Source of the DNA: Isoetes taiwanensis | Lineage: Eukaryota; Streptophyta; Lycopodiopsida; Isoetales; Isoetaceae | Assembly (NCBI GenBank): GCA_021234155.1 | Contig: JAJEKV010000569.1 | Coordinates: 62,001 to 126,000, forward strand | Direction: 5' to 3' | DNA: 64,000 nucleotides | In this document: piece by piece, positions 35,423-47,659 of the stretch | How positions within the stretch are numbered: the first letter of the stretch is position 1 | Layout: the number at the start of each line of letters is the position of its first letter | Made by a program: the position numbers and the translations under genes | The notes under the pieces: generated by a model | Database searches by the model: none | What the model was told of the DNA's origin: nothing | What the model saw: only the letters and a program-made list of their open reading frames with translations

Positions 35423-35463
35423 CCGATATATATATGTTGTCATAGGACCCATCCTAGGAATGC
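35423..35463. repeat. 41 bp module, copy 1
   Basis: CCGATATATATATGTTGTC continued by ATAGGACCCATCCTAGGAAT and GC is identical to 36809-36849. Here it runs straight into the hairpin element, sharing its first six bases GAATGC. Confidence 0.9.
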
Positions 35464-35612
35464 CACGGTTCTATTGCGATAGCAATAGAACCGACATTCC
35501 TTGGATGGGGACGCCCCTTTTTCGGACTCCCTATTTATTTAGCATATTTTCATTTTTTCGTCATCGGCGTTCTCTTGAGCTAGTTTTCTGCTTCTTCTCT
35601 ATCCTACCAGTT
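35458..35612 (+). repeat. Hairpin element, copy 2 (155 bp)
   Basis: Near-identical to 24246-24399. Visible differences are one extra T in the T-run, a C missing after TTTATT and an extra G in CATCGGCG. The 12 bp stem (35466-35477 with 35482-35493) and GATA loop are unchanged. Confidence 0.85.
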
Positions 35613-36736
35613 TCCGCGTTTTGTTTTCTCATTATCCCTTTCTATTCCATTTCCTTTTTGTCCGTTGACCATCTTTGTCTATGTTTCCATATTTTTCGGG
35701 TCCCTCTGTAGCCTCTTGATCTTCCGTGGTTTCCTTTCGATGTTTTTGATAGTGCATATGTCCTTATTCATCAGTTTTCTGGATGTGGCACTTTAGCCTG
35801 TGAGGCCTACTCAATATCTCATTCTTCTGAGTCCGTCAAATCTTACGTACTTTTAGTCGTCTTGCGGCCTTGATATCCTCCGTCTTTCTTTCTTCTTTGA
35901 GGATATATATTTTTTATTTCCATTTTTTTTTCGGTGTGTGGCGTAGCCTCCGCGACTTCTTATCATGTCATTCTTTCTTAGCATGGCTATAGCCTACGTG
36001 ACTTAATTCATTTTTTTCTCGGACAATATTTATTATTCATTTTTCCTGGATGTGGATCTGTCTATGTTGTGGCTCGGTGTGTCGGCTTTAATACGCATAG
36101 TTTTTTTCTCGGCATGGTGTCATAGCCTCCGAGACAATCTTTGTTATTGATTTCCTCTCGGTAGCCTTTGTAGCCCCGAGGCGGCACTAATCGGATGGTT
36201 TTTTTTTTCCTGGGCGATGGTTTTTTCCGCGGACGGTTCCCGATTGGTGTTGTTGTTTCTTCCCTCGGCGTGGCCCAGGAGCCTCAAGTGCTATTATATT
36301 TTTGATATTTCGCTTGGCGCGTGTCCAAAGCCAGCTCCTAACTTTCGCGGGTCATTCTCCTTTGCATTCTCTTTCCACTGCGGTTCTTTCTTGCGACTTG
36401 CCCGGCTTCAGCGCCATCACGTTGTCTTTCAACTCTTTTCTTGGCAGATGTATGCTAGTAGCGATCCACGGAACGTTGGTGGCCATTTGTCATAGGGGTT
36501 TGTATCCGATGGGAAGCGGTCGCGAGTTCTTACCCTTGCTTATACCAAGTAGCGAAGAATCACCCTCTATTACGGATGAGAAGCATTTACTAATTTTCTC
36601 ACCTTTGCATAGACCATGTGGCGGATACATCATCTTTTTTATCTTGTATTCCTTAGTCTTATCATGCTCTCGATGATTGTCTAGTTTTGAGACACTAAAA
36701 TTTCAAGTTTTTGAAGTTCTACTCGGTGGGGTTTCA

Positions 36737-36849
36737 ATTTGTACTCAACGATTTCAATTTGTACTCAACGATTTTACAAAGCTCAATGAGAACACCACTT
36801 CACTTGTACCGATATATATATGTTGTCATAGGACCCATCCTAGGAATGC
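36737..36849. repeat. 20 bp tandem pair and 41 bp module copy 2
   Basis: TTTCAATTTGTACTCAACGA occurs twice in a row near 36732-36771. The 41 bp module copy 2 follows at 36809-36849 and then continues into unrelated AT-rich DNA (TAGATTAGG). Confidence 0.85.
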
Positions 36850-37083
36850 TAGATTAGGTTGTGATTATGACAATAAGTCTCGTAGAGCATCATTTATCAC
36901 TTGTTTGCAATTTGCATGCATTTGAAGATGTTGCCACGAAAATAACAAGACAAAGAGCATAGATGCATATAAAGGTATGACTAAAGTAGGAAATTCTTCT
37001 TTATAGTTATATTTCCTTCTTTATTAGAAATGCAAGATGAAGTGTTGTTGCTATTGAGCACCATAATGCTTTTCAAGTGCCTT

Positions 37084-37190
37084 GACAACTCAACTCAACT
37101 CAACTCAACTCAACTCAGCGAAAGCGGAGCGGAAGCGGAAGCGGAAGCGGAGCCCAGGCGGAAGCGGAAAGCGGAAGCGGAAGCGAAATT
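37084..37190. repeat. (CAACT)n and (GCGGAA)n microsatellites
   Basis: Six or so CAACT copies (37086-37117) are followed at once by a GCGGAA/GGAAGC hexamer tract (37119-37188) with small interruptions. Open frames over it are a by-product. Confidence 0.95.
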
Positions 37191-38199
37191 TAGTCTTTGC
37201 CTCCGGACATTTTCTTGGCAAAGGATAGCATGCATATCATCGAGAGAACAAATTTTAACATTCATCAAGAAGCTCTTTGGAGGAAAATTGTTATTATGCA
37301 TTTAGCATTCCATGTACATCAAAAATGTGTTGAGACGACTTAGGATAGTTTTACCCTAGTTTGGGTTGATCGCCCACAGGATCCCAAATGGATTCCCTCC
37401 TCCGGGATCCCCATGCGTGATACCTTCCTTGAGGTTCCCGCGATCAAGCTGCCACGATTAATGGGTTCTGAGCTAGAGATAAATGTTTTTGTTGTGTCGA
37501 AAGATAAGTTACTTTCTAGATTGAGATTTTCTAGGCGGGGGGCGATAAATAGACAAAGAAGAAAAAATCAATTTTACATCATGACATCGGCGAAACTAGG
37601 TCTAAAATCTAGCTAATAGCACCTTATTATGGGTGCAGTGGCACAATCATGAACATTGGTTATTCTCACGGGATGGAATCACCTGCACGTTGGATTGGGC
37701 ACCACATCGACCTAACAAGATCTAAAATGACACAGTATTATTTTGTGCCTTGTGTTTGAAAATAAATTTTACCTATAATGTGGTGATACATTCGCGAAGA
37801 TAAAGAATCACAACAAAAAATTCTTCCCAAGGAATGAACCATTTATGGCGCCGCGATGTAAGTCAAATCTGCTGCGCATTTTTTGAGCAAATTCTTACCT
37901 GTTCAACTCATCTAATCAGTGGCTCGATTCGATTTCAGTTGTTGCAATCTGGCGAAATCAGTAAGCCTAATTTAGACATGGGTGGTCTAAACCAATTTGG
38001 AGCTGGAATCGGACGACAAACATCTCCACTCAATGGCGACACGATCAACTATCTGATTCGACATAGTTTTGTGATTCCAGGATGGAATACCTTCACAACA
38101 TATTACCACATTAAGGGATAGCAAAGGGTTTTGTGATTCCATGCGGTATCACCAAATTAAGGAACAAAATATTTTTACCCGGTTATTGTGATTCCATCA
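37191..38199. other. Intergenic
   Basis: No recognised gene. Isolated GATGGAATCACC words (37670, 38083) foreshadow the array to the right. The plus-strand frame 37834-38121 is not recognised. Confidence 0.3.
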
Positions 38200-38690
38200 T
38201 AAAAATTCCATCCGCGGAATCACCCGGGGCCGAGACCGGATTATCCGTGCAGCCCCCATTATCCGTACACGGCGGTTAAGCTTTCAGTCATTTATACCTT
38301 CGGCGGAATCACAGCTTTGCTATTAGCCCGGATGGAATCACCAATTCACGATTCTTGAGATGGAATCTTGCTCATGTATTCCACGGGGCGGAATCCTGGC
38401 AAGTATTATTTATTTCCGCGAGAGCGAGAATCACAATCGTGTTATTCGGGCGGCGGAATCACAACTATTGCGCGGATGGAATCCGCGAGCGATGCGATTC
38501 GGTGAGGATGGAATCACCACTTGCGTATCACAGACGGACGAATCACAACATTGCTATTGGCGGATGGAATCACAACCATCGCGATTAGCGTTGGAATCAC
38601 AAATGTAGATTCTTAGGATGGAATCACCGAATGCATTAACATGGCGATTATCACAACAGCGCTATTAAGGTGGACGGATGGTTCAATCCG
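38200..38690. repeat. Degenerate ~29 bp array around GGATGGAATCACAAC
   Basis: The word G(G/C)ATGGAATCAC or GGCGGAATCAC occurs at about 38302, 38331, 38359, 38387, 38452, 38475, 38506, 38563, 38591 and 38617. Spacing is mostly 23-31 bp, with GCTATT(A/G)GC-like text between. It is richer in CG dinucleotides than its surroundings. Confidence 0.75.
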
Positions 38691-38846
38691 GTAGTTTATG
38701 CACGATTCTATAAAAATGGTTGAGGATGGTTTAAGCTAAAAGCCCTCGTTACTTGAAGATCATCAATGGTGCAAAAAAGATTAGCTATTCCATTTTGTTT
38801 GTGCATGTCCATTTGTTGTCACTATACCTTTGCCCAAAATTTTCTG

Positions 38847-39158
38847 TTAGGATTTGAACCCCTTGCCAATGTCGGCAATCTCCTTCAAATTTCCTTCAAA
38901 AGCAAGAGCAAGAAATAAATAGTTTTCAAAGCAAGAAATAGAATAAAACCCCTTCTTACAGAAAATGTTATGCGGCTCTAATCTTTCCAATAGGTTTTGT
39001 TGGGAAATCCATACACACAGCGAGGAGGCGGTTACTTTGGTTGCCACTATCTTGCCACCATCCGACCAAATTAGTGGCATGCCATTTGTTGCCCATACTC
39101 TCACTATGTTCTCGTCTCTTTTTAGATTAGCGAGCCCAAACTGGGAAAGAAAAAACAT
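38847..39158 (-). other. Unassigned 103-codon open frame
   Basis: This minus-strand frame reads NGMPLIWSDGGKIVATKVTA and SLCVWISQQNLLERLEPHN. It is more protein-like than most frames here and could be an element ORF1 remnant. I cannot name it. It ends at a GGGGTTCAAATCC word. Confidence 0.25.
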
Positions 39159-39179
39159 AGGCCAGTTCTAAGTGTTAGG

Positions 39180-40420
39180 AATCATCGATTACTGCTTGCA
39201 AAAAAGCGGCGGCATAACGCGAAAATTGACGGCTCTAAAGAACCTGCGGAATCAGGCTTGGCTCTACGAACCCTACAGGAAAAGCCGTCGAGCTTACGCA
39301 GTTATTCTTACCTTTGGATCTTAAATCACGGTCCACATGACGCCCGCCCGGCTGACCACTTCCCTCAACGGCAACGCCATCATGCCCACCACAATCTCGC
39401 CTGCGGTTGCATGATTCGAAGAATGCCGCAGTTGCACATGCATAAAGGCTAAACCAGGCAAACTCTCTGCAAGGCGGGCGCCGTTCACGAGGATCCTTGC
39501 CGCCTTCTTGAGATGGTGTGGATCTTTTCACCAGTTCATGTCTACACAATGCCAGCATAAAAAGTTCATCTGCGAAAAGAAACTCATCTTTAGATCTGCT
39601 TGTGAGCGCAGGCTCAGTATCTCGGCGGTGTGCGCCGCTGGCCTGCTTGCCCGTTATTAATGATCGCACCTCCGCGCATCGGTCGCAAAGGGAGAAGCAC
39701 ATACGCAATTCCAGCCTGCCAATTTCGCATTTCAGTATCTAAGCGTTAAAAAACCGGTAGTGTTTCTTCCTTGAGATCTAACTTCTGGATCCATTGGAAG
39801 GCGGCCATGGCCGACACTACACCGAGGCCTGGGACGTGGGGTGATTTACTGAATGTCGGATGGTGATCCGTCGCGTAGGAATAACGGGCGATGATTCGTC
39901 CAGGGGTGAAGTATTTGGCGGATGTGATTACCGGGAAGGTATATAAAGCGGGCGACCGGGATGCCGGACCCTACAGACGGATGTTTTGCGGGATCGTGAA
40001 GAGTACGCTGGCGTTGTCATGCGTCTGCAGCAAGGGCCTGGGCGGTCCGTTCCGATCTGTGATTACGGGAAGATATGCGATGGAATCCACGGTAGCAATC
40101 ACAGCCAGGTTCTGAAATATTTCGATGGGCGTAAATTGCTTACCGCAAGTCATGGAAACCATAGGGCTTGTATGGAATAGCATCAGCACGTAAGCAACGC
40201 GCGGTCAAAATACGGCCGTATGGCATCGCTTCCTCCGTCGGATATTCCGAGATTCGCTTACAGACGCTCCAGCATCCAGGCGCAGAAACTAACCGGTTGT
40301 GATGATGTTCCGCATCAAGCGGGGAGGGGCCCGTAGCCGTCCATTGTGATGCACAGGCTGCGACGAGGACCAGAATCCATTGGGACTTGGCAGAGGACCT
40401 CTGCCGGGCAGCTGTCTACA
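39180..40420. other. GC-rich island without assigned gene
   Basis: GC content is visibly higher than the flanks. The minus strand has a 157-codon open frame (39235-39708). A different minus-strand frame contains RILVNGARLAESLPGLAFMH, and AAAG|GTAAGAAT near 39310 is a good splice donor. Plus-strand frames at 39891-40115 and 39986-40180 overlap competing frames. None gives a family I recognise. It could be decayed coding sequence, a promoter-CpG-type segment or an insert of foreign composition. Confidence 0.4.
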
Positions 40421-41030
40421 ATTTCATTATTTTTCTTCATTTCAGGCTCGATTTGAAAATGCGGGTTTGGGAAGGAAGCCCGTTTCTGACCCTGTCATGC
40501 CCTTTACTCCCCTCTCTCGACTGATAACAGAGCCGCCATTTATCTTTCATAAGCTTTTTGGGCTTGACATTTCAGTTGGTCCCTGCTCCGGCCTGGCCCA
40601 AGCGGTTTCTTTGCATTCTTTCTGGATCTTCTAGGGTAATGGTTTGTCTTATTCCTTTGGTCGTCTCCTCTTGTTTTGTTTTGATGAATGATAAGTTCTT
40701 CTTGTTTGATTATGCGGAAATATTCCTGTAGGCTAAAGGAATAGGTAAAACAAGTCCGTTTCTTTTTGTAGTCTAGTTACGGGCCTATGGTGCTCCAACC
40801 TTTCTTGAGGATTTCCTAGATTGACAATGCAGATGATCAAGCCCTAAAAGCGGTTCTGTTGCGACATATTGAGCATTTGTGTTTATTGTTTCTTCTGTCT
40901 CATAGTCAATGACCTTTTGGTTCAATTTCATTTCTATTTTCTAAAATCATTTCTAATTTCAGCACTTATATTTCAGGCCAATATGCAAACATACCTTATG
41001 TAAATCAATACTGATTCATATATATTGCAG

Positions 41031-42317
41031 CGTAAATTTTGGCTGTGATGGAACCTTCCAGGCCACAGCAGAGACTTGAAGAAGCCGGGCATGAGCACCA
41101 AGTGGGAATCTTGATACCGATCCTGAGGTTTTGGAATGTGGCAGGTACAAATGATATTTCAGTGATGGTGGAGAAGATTCAACCATAGGGCCATTCTTAG
41201 TCTTGGGCATCAGGCTAAGCAGCTAACTGGTGAAAACACTAGTTCAATATTTACCCAATACCAACATCTGGAATAACTGTACAGTGTAAGTTGTATTTCT
41301 CTACAGTTACACCGCAGCTGCCATCAGTTTTAATTGAACTATGAAAATTTATCCAAGCTGCCTTATTGCTGCAAATCTCGATACCAAATCAAGGTTTCTA
41401 CCATTCACACGATTTGATCCTCGATGCATTTCCTCCTCCCGTGGCTTTTAATCAAACTTATGCAAGACTATTACATGCTGCTATGTGATTTTCTAGTAGC
41501 TACGGGCTCTTATTTCTATGCTCAATATCTCCCAAGCAATCTATTCTTGGGAGGTAACAGATTCTGTCTATTAGTTTCTTTAAAACTTGGGCTTCTTACA
41601 GGGTTCTTGATTCCTCTTTGAAAAATTTATTGTATGCAAGTGTCATTTGACAGTCCTGTGCGCCCAGATGCTACATTCAGCGCCTGTGGCGGTCTAGATC
41701 ATACTAACGTGCCTATTGTTTTGTTTTACACTGAAACTGGTTGGCCTTTAGGGGAATGGAGTGACGAGGATTTCTACAGACCAATGCTGCTACTACTAAC
41801 AACAATCTCCCATTAACGCTGTTCTCTTAACCTGGTGGAACACCTAGAGGCCAGGGGTGCTGTATATGTATACGAGATCTTCTTCAACGGATGTGAGCCT
41901 ACTTCAAGGAAAACTGGTATTTAACATGTCAGACCATACAACACCCCTATTTATACTCTGCAGTACCCACAGGAACAGAACTACTACGGGGTTAACATTT
42001 TCTATGAACGGTGCATTGCCAACCGAAAGGAGGGATTGCTCCAACAGCTTGCAGGCTGCTCTTGATTATGCATGGTCAGGAGGCGCAGACTGCTCGCTTC
42101 AGCCTGGAAAAGTTGCTATTTTCCTGATAACGTGTGGCGCTCCAGTAACTATACATTCAACAACTACTACCAAAGGAGCTTGCTACTTGAAGGCAACTGG
42201 CTCTGTGATTTTGCTTGCTACGATTACTATCTTACCACCATTGGTCCCAGTGCTTCATTCTTTTCTCTGCTTGCTTTGGTAATCCTCTCAATAAGTTGCT
42301 TGGTATTTTGTTTCTAA
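41031..42317 (+). pseudogene. GH17 beta-1,3-glucanase with X8/CBM43 domain, decayed
   Basis: GH17 enzymes cut beta-1,3-glucan (callose) in plant walls and plasmodesmata. A splice acceptor ATTGCAG ends at 41030, and VNFGCDGT follows, the usual mature start after an intron. In order across several frames come DTDPEVLE, LVQYLPNTNIW, AFPPPVAFNQTYARLLHA, DFLVATGSYF, the nucleophile motif TETGWP (near 41735), VYVYEIFFN and SDHTTPLF. The X8 domain follows: SLQAALDYAWSGGADCSLQP, SCYFPDNVWRSSNYTFNNYY and CDFACYDYYLTT. A hydrophobic tail FFSLLALVILSISCLVFCF ends at TAA and looks like a GPI-anchor signal. The acid/base motif VGNEV is not found where expected (near 41280). At least five frame changes mean the gene is dead. 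The signal peptide exon upstream was not found. Confidence 0.85.
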
Positions 42318-44686
42318 TTTGGTACTGGCCTGCAATATAATATACTTATCTCAAATAGCAGATTTTTCTGTCTACATTTTCCCTACTCTTCACCTTTGTG
42401 CTTAATCTCTATGCTGATGATCCTGTTTTCTTTTGCAGGTGTGCCTGTATGTGTACCAACAGTGATCTGACCCTCCTAAAAATGACGGTTGTAACCTAAT
42501 ACTTCTATCAGTTCTTTGGCAATATCATTTTCTACTCTACAGCATTAGTGATATATGACTTAAATTTGGGCTGCAGCTTTTGCAGCGTTTGTGCAGCATC
42601 ACATTGTAGACATTATGCAAAATGCCCTGTGAAGAGGAGAAAGTGTGGTTTTGGCCCGACCAGTTCAAGAAAGCCGCTGGTGGCGGCAGGTTTGTGTACA
42701 CTGCACTTTTGTTGACCTGGCAGAAACATAGAATGGAATTTGATGAGTCCATGAAGGTATAACATGGAATACTCAGTTTTGTAACTTATGACGCGCTTAA
42801 GGAAATAAAGTTTTCATTATTAGGAGTCTTGGATTCTCAGAGTCATTCTAATATTTACTCTACTGTGTAGAATCTTCATCGTGTTTGGCAACGTTGAGAC
42901 CCTTTTCTCCCATGCCATGATGTCTTTCAATGGTATCCTGCAGAAAAAAGGAACTAGAAAAGGAAGAAACCCTTTGTCATATTTGTCAACAAAAGCTTAA
43001 TACCATTTTTTGCAGAGACTGAAATCATATATGAAACGGGGAATGTTAAAAAGAACTGAGCAGTCAATGTCATCATGCTCGACTCTGCTGAAAGGCAAGC
43101 AAAAATAATGGGATTGATTATAGATTCCTGAGGTGAAATCTTACCTTATTTTAATACATAAACCTTCTGGCTACACATGCGCAGGTGCCAAGCAAATGGA
43201 AATACAGAATATTTAACTTGATATATAGCTATTCAAGTAATGAAGTTACTGCTGATAGAGACTACGGCTGATTAAAATTCGGTAGACTGATGGAGATCAG
43301 GAGAAAAAGTGGAGGTTCTGGTCTAGTTTGTCTATTTCAAAGGTACCTTGCCTTGTAAGTAGTAGTTTGTTTGCTGGGTGTGAGGAGGCCAGCTGTAGAA
43401 TGCAGGTCAGTTAACAGCTTTTCTGAGTCATGACTCTACCATATGCTTCTTCCTGCAGAGCCTTTAACAAAGATACCACTTTGCAAGGACTTGCTTTGCA
43501 TCAGCCTGGCCCTTGCTGCTACTAGTGCTACCCAGGTATATCTATGCCTAATGCAGCTCATTTCTTAAACATTTCATGACTTTGAATTCCCTGCACCGAG
43601 CTGTTGTTATGCCACTATACAATCACTATACGATACATTGCTACCTGTGGACCATGTACAATTGCAGAAAGTGTTTGTGATGCAGATGGCACATTGCCTA
43701 CCTTTGTGGACCATGTATACAATGCCATCATAATTAGAAATACCAAGAAGGGGTATTTGGTAGGATGCAGATGACTTTGGATATAAAGTTATGTTTGACA
43801 TTTTGAAAATATTCTCCTCAAAAGGGAATCCTATTATTTTTAGGCAACGTCCTTTAATGTTGTCCCTCTTTATCATATTATCAAGATATAAGAGGATCAA
43901 ATGGCACATGGTGATGTGGTCGTGCAATCCTCAAACACATGAATGTGCATCCCTAGATTAAAATCCCTCAGCAGCACAATATATATTGATACAATATGTG
44001 ATGCTGGTAAAAATCATCCAACAATTTAGAATAGAGTGATATGGGTCTTCCAGATATAGGGCATGCAATCTAACTCCCTTGACATCCTGCCCAGATAACC
44101 ATCAAATGATTCAGATCGGAAAAATAAAACTAGTAGTAGAAGAAGGTAAAGGAGCTACCTAAAAGGAAGGAGTTGTATGGGAATTTTGGATCCACATTGC
44201 TGTGAAGCTTTTACACCACTTAATTGAAGTGGTATGTGGATCATAACTGCTAACTTTTTGGGGCTGCAGCAACATCCGTTATTCAACATCCATTACTGTT
44301 GTGCGTAAGATGTATGGCTCCCAAATAAGTATGGCAATGAAATCAATAACATCCTTGGGCATATATTACGTACAGATTAGAATGCTATAAGAAAGATGCT
44401 ATGAACTCTGTACGTAAAAGGTTTACTAAGGCAATGTAAAGTCAAGAGAAATTGAACACACGTCAAAATGTTGAAGAATACTACGTTAGGGAAAAAATTA
44501 ACAACTTCATACATGGTTTTAAAGTAGATGGGCTATTACTGTCGTGTGCACATATAACCTCTAAATATAATGTTGGGAGAGCTTGGTCTGAGGAAAATAA
44601 CAGTGAAGATTTCCAGGTTGGAGAGTGCACTTTGGAGAATGCTAGGCTACTTGTTCTGCTTCTGTGGAAATATTTGCTAAGTATAC
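42318..44686. other. Intergenic with weak exon-like pieces
   Basis: No recognised gene. A piece at 42620-42756 (EEKVWFWPDQFKKAAGGG, ending AAG|GTATAAC) and one at 43461-43532 (after CTGCAG, ending CCCAG|GTATAT) have splice-like edges. I cannot place either. A 92-codon plus-strand frame at 44452-44730 has no family match and runs into the LTR. Confidence 0.3.
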
Positions 44687-44922
44687 CCAAATTCAGTGGG
44701 GTACACATTAGATACATTGATGTACATTAGATACATTGGAGTCATCATGCTAGCACATCTCTGTGTATGTTTAAGCATTGTACGGCCTTCGATGCCATTT
44801 ATTCCATTGTATTTCATAGATTACATGCAATATAGAGAATATCGATTGTTCCTATTCTATTCCTACCCAATGTCTCTTCCATTCTCTTGCTTTTGCTTTG
44901 GCTCTACTCTGTTTCTTTCGCA
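44687..44922 (+). repeat. Left LTR of the copia element
   Basis: It shares with the right LTR TACATTAGATACATTGATG-like repeats, GCCATTTATTC, ATAGATTACATGC, TTCCTATTCTATTCCTA and CTTTG(G)CT-CTCTGT. It contains a 19 bp tandem pair around ACATTAGATACATTG. Confidence 0.8.
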
Positions 44923-47659
44923 GTTGTCTCAGAGATCCGCCGATACATTTTTCCCAACTTATAGTAGCAAACTAAGCTGGCATATAAAAGGATTATGACA
45001 ATAGAGGAACTTGGGAGAACCATTCTGGAAGAATACTTCTCAGTCAAGAGAAAAGGCATAGGAGACGAGACCGCCTGGGCAATTGAAGCCTCCCTATTTT
45101 GATGGCGAGACTTCAAGTGGAAGAAATCCTGTCTCTGATTATGTCTCAATAGAGGGATGCAGGATATAGTGGGTAATTAAGAAAACTAAACGAATGTTGT
45201 GACGGCTGCTCTGATATAAAAACTAAAAGTTGTATGTAATAATAGAGCAATATACAACACATATGTATGTATCTTTCGAGCTATAGTCATGCAAACAGAT
45301 GTCTGGATCGGGCGGCTATTCTCTTCTTTACTTGGTTGTGACGCGAAGATAAGTATAGCACAAAGCAGAGGTGATGCATTTATATATACACATAATACAA
45401 GATTGCAAGTATGTGGAGCTGTCTGAATACACATATAATCAAATAGCCTGGAGATGTGATGTATTGGCAGTTCCCAGTATGCAGTTCGAGGCTCTATTTC
45501 CTGTACTTCTCTTTTAGGTCTTGGGAAACACTTTGTTGTGATTCTTGTGACTCAAAATAGTGCCGAGATGAAGGAATCTGCGCTTGAAAGGCAAAAATGG
45601 AGTTTCGAGCCATCTAGCTATGCCTTGCGAGGGAGGCAAGATCGCCTCTATTTACAGCAGTGAGTGGGAAGGTGGAGAGGATGAAAAGGAGCACATCCCA
45701 AAGAAGTTTGTCACCGATTGATTGTCTCGGAGGAAAAAGAACAAATCGGAAAGCACTAGTTGGGCATATGTCATCAAGGCTTCTCAAATGGGCCGGGTCT
45801 GGGAATTAAGGGAAGCATGTTGTGGAAACAGTAATATTGCCCATTGGAAAGAAGGTTCTTCATTGGATTCGCGCATTAGTCTCTGAAGGATATGGATATG
45901 TTCTCAAGTTATCCATAAGTAGCGAAATTACGGTGAGATCAGGTGAAATTAAAGCCTGATTGAATGTGTCATTTCACACACTATTGGTGCATGTAAGTAT
46001 AGTGCTTGCTTCCAAAACCTTACATATTTACGGAAAAACTTGTGGGTTGCCGCCTGCGACGCTGCAGTGCACAAGTTTTCTTTGATGACTGAAAGAGTTC
46101 CTTTTCTTGAATTGAAGGATACTGGTGGCCGGGCTCAAGACACTTGTAATTTGTATGAAAATTATACGGTCAGAAATCGGACCTAGTAATCTTCTCGACA
46201 AAGGAGAAGGCCTGCAGCAAAAGTCGGTCATGCTAATGTTCTAACTTTAGAAATAATCACGGCGGAAGAACATGGTTCTGTACTGGCGAGACTCGAATCT
46301 TTGTGAAGCATACCATCCTTCAGCATTACAGCAGCACCCTTGAGATCATTTTGCAGGAAATAAGCGTGAGCTAAGCAAGTGCTGAGAGCTTGTCCACTCA
46401 ATGAGATCTTTGTAAATAACTGCCCATAGGTGTCTGCCGCATTGGTAAGGCAATATATTTCTGCGTTCGGTGATATGATTTTGTGGTCGGAAAACAAATT
46501 GTCTGCCTAGCAAAACATGATGCTCTTGAGGCACTAGAATCGGACAAGGAGTGGATCAAGCTCAGGCCTGCCTTGCGCACTGATGGTGGTGCAGTATCTT
46601 AGTGATCTCTTCCATGATACATGTGACCCGAGGCGGGGATCCGGCAATGCACAGCAGGGAGGCTACACTCCTGCAAAATGGTCTGCGGAGAATCACACTT
46701 TTACCTTTAATCGACAAGAGCACGCGCTTCTTGAAATTCATTTACCCAAATGCTTGCTGATGCAATTGTTGCAGTTCATGTGCCGTCTGGGTAACCGATT
46801 TGCATTGAACAGCGGACGGCTCCCAGGAAGAAACGGGCGGATAACCTCATTTCGCGCGCCTTTGGATATAAACGCACCGCCTTTTGCTGAGCATTTTAAC
46901 GGCGAAAGAAAATTTGATACCCGTAACACCGCGATACACTTTTAACCCCATTAACGCATTATCGCATCCTCTATAACGCATACTTGTTGTGGGATCGAGG
47001 TAGGAGAAGGTATACACCAACTTTCGACATTTTGATGAAATTCCTTGCATGCCGCTGATCGCCCGGATGGAAACTTCGTTTCAAGACCGATGTCTCTTCT
47101 GATGATCACCTCCCTCGTTGAGCTTCAAAGATTTGGCATTGCGGACCGGCGACAGATGGCACCTTTACCGGTGGATCTGCAACAACACATCAGCGTGCAG
47201 ATCCACCTCACCAATGATTTCGATCCTCGGTTCATTGAAATGCCTCCTCCTCTGCTCACATGGTGCCTGCATTAGCGGAGAACACATTCTACGTAAAGTT
47301 CTTGAAAATGATGAACTTAGTTTGGTTGAATGAGCAACTACGCGGCGATTTGAGTGAACCCGGCAAGCGACAGGGGAAGCATGGGCTTCCTCACGAAGCT
47401 CCACATTGGAAATGAAGCGGTGAGGTAGAGCTAAGCGTCCATGGATGCAAACCCATTGCTGGGAACTTCTTTGATTTGCCCATTGGTAGCGATGGATTAC
47501 AAATATAACTATTCAAAAAAAAGAAAGTACAAGGGCGATGGCCGGCCTTGACAAATCTCAAACTTAGCTAGTTGCTCGGGGTTTGTGAGTCAAAGGTCTT
47601 CGATGCGATGTGTCTTTCGCGGGCATGAGAGAATATAGATAGCTTCTGCGTGTTTGCTT

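Larger units (their letters stand above)
34381..36700. other. Second pyrimidine-rich domain
   Basis: The plus strand is again T- and C-rich and purine-poor. Its hydrophobic open frames (34794-35189, 35199-35711, 36302-36676) are by-products of composition, and I see no domain. From 35930 to 36300 a degenerate word of the form CATGG-CATAGCCTCCG-GAC recurs about five times. The hairpin element copy 2 lies inside. Confidence 0.4.

Noticed and set aside
37119-37305. Ala/Glu/Lys-rich frames over the microsatellite
   Set aside because: They are simple translations of the GCGGAA hexamer tract.
42408-42440. LYADD text resembling a LINE reverse-transcriptase active site
   Set aside because: It is isolated, with no other RT motif within reach on the plus strand, and it lies just after the GH17-X8 pseudogene. 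A chance match is more likely.
46228-46945. Opposed frames inside the copia element
   Set aside because: They overlap on both strands, show no gag, integrase or host domain, and lie within a decayed element interior.
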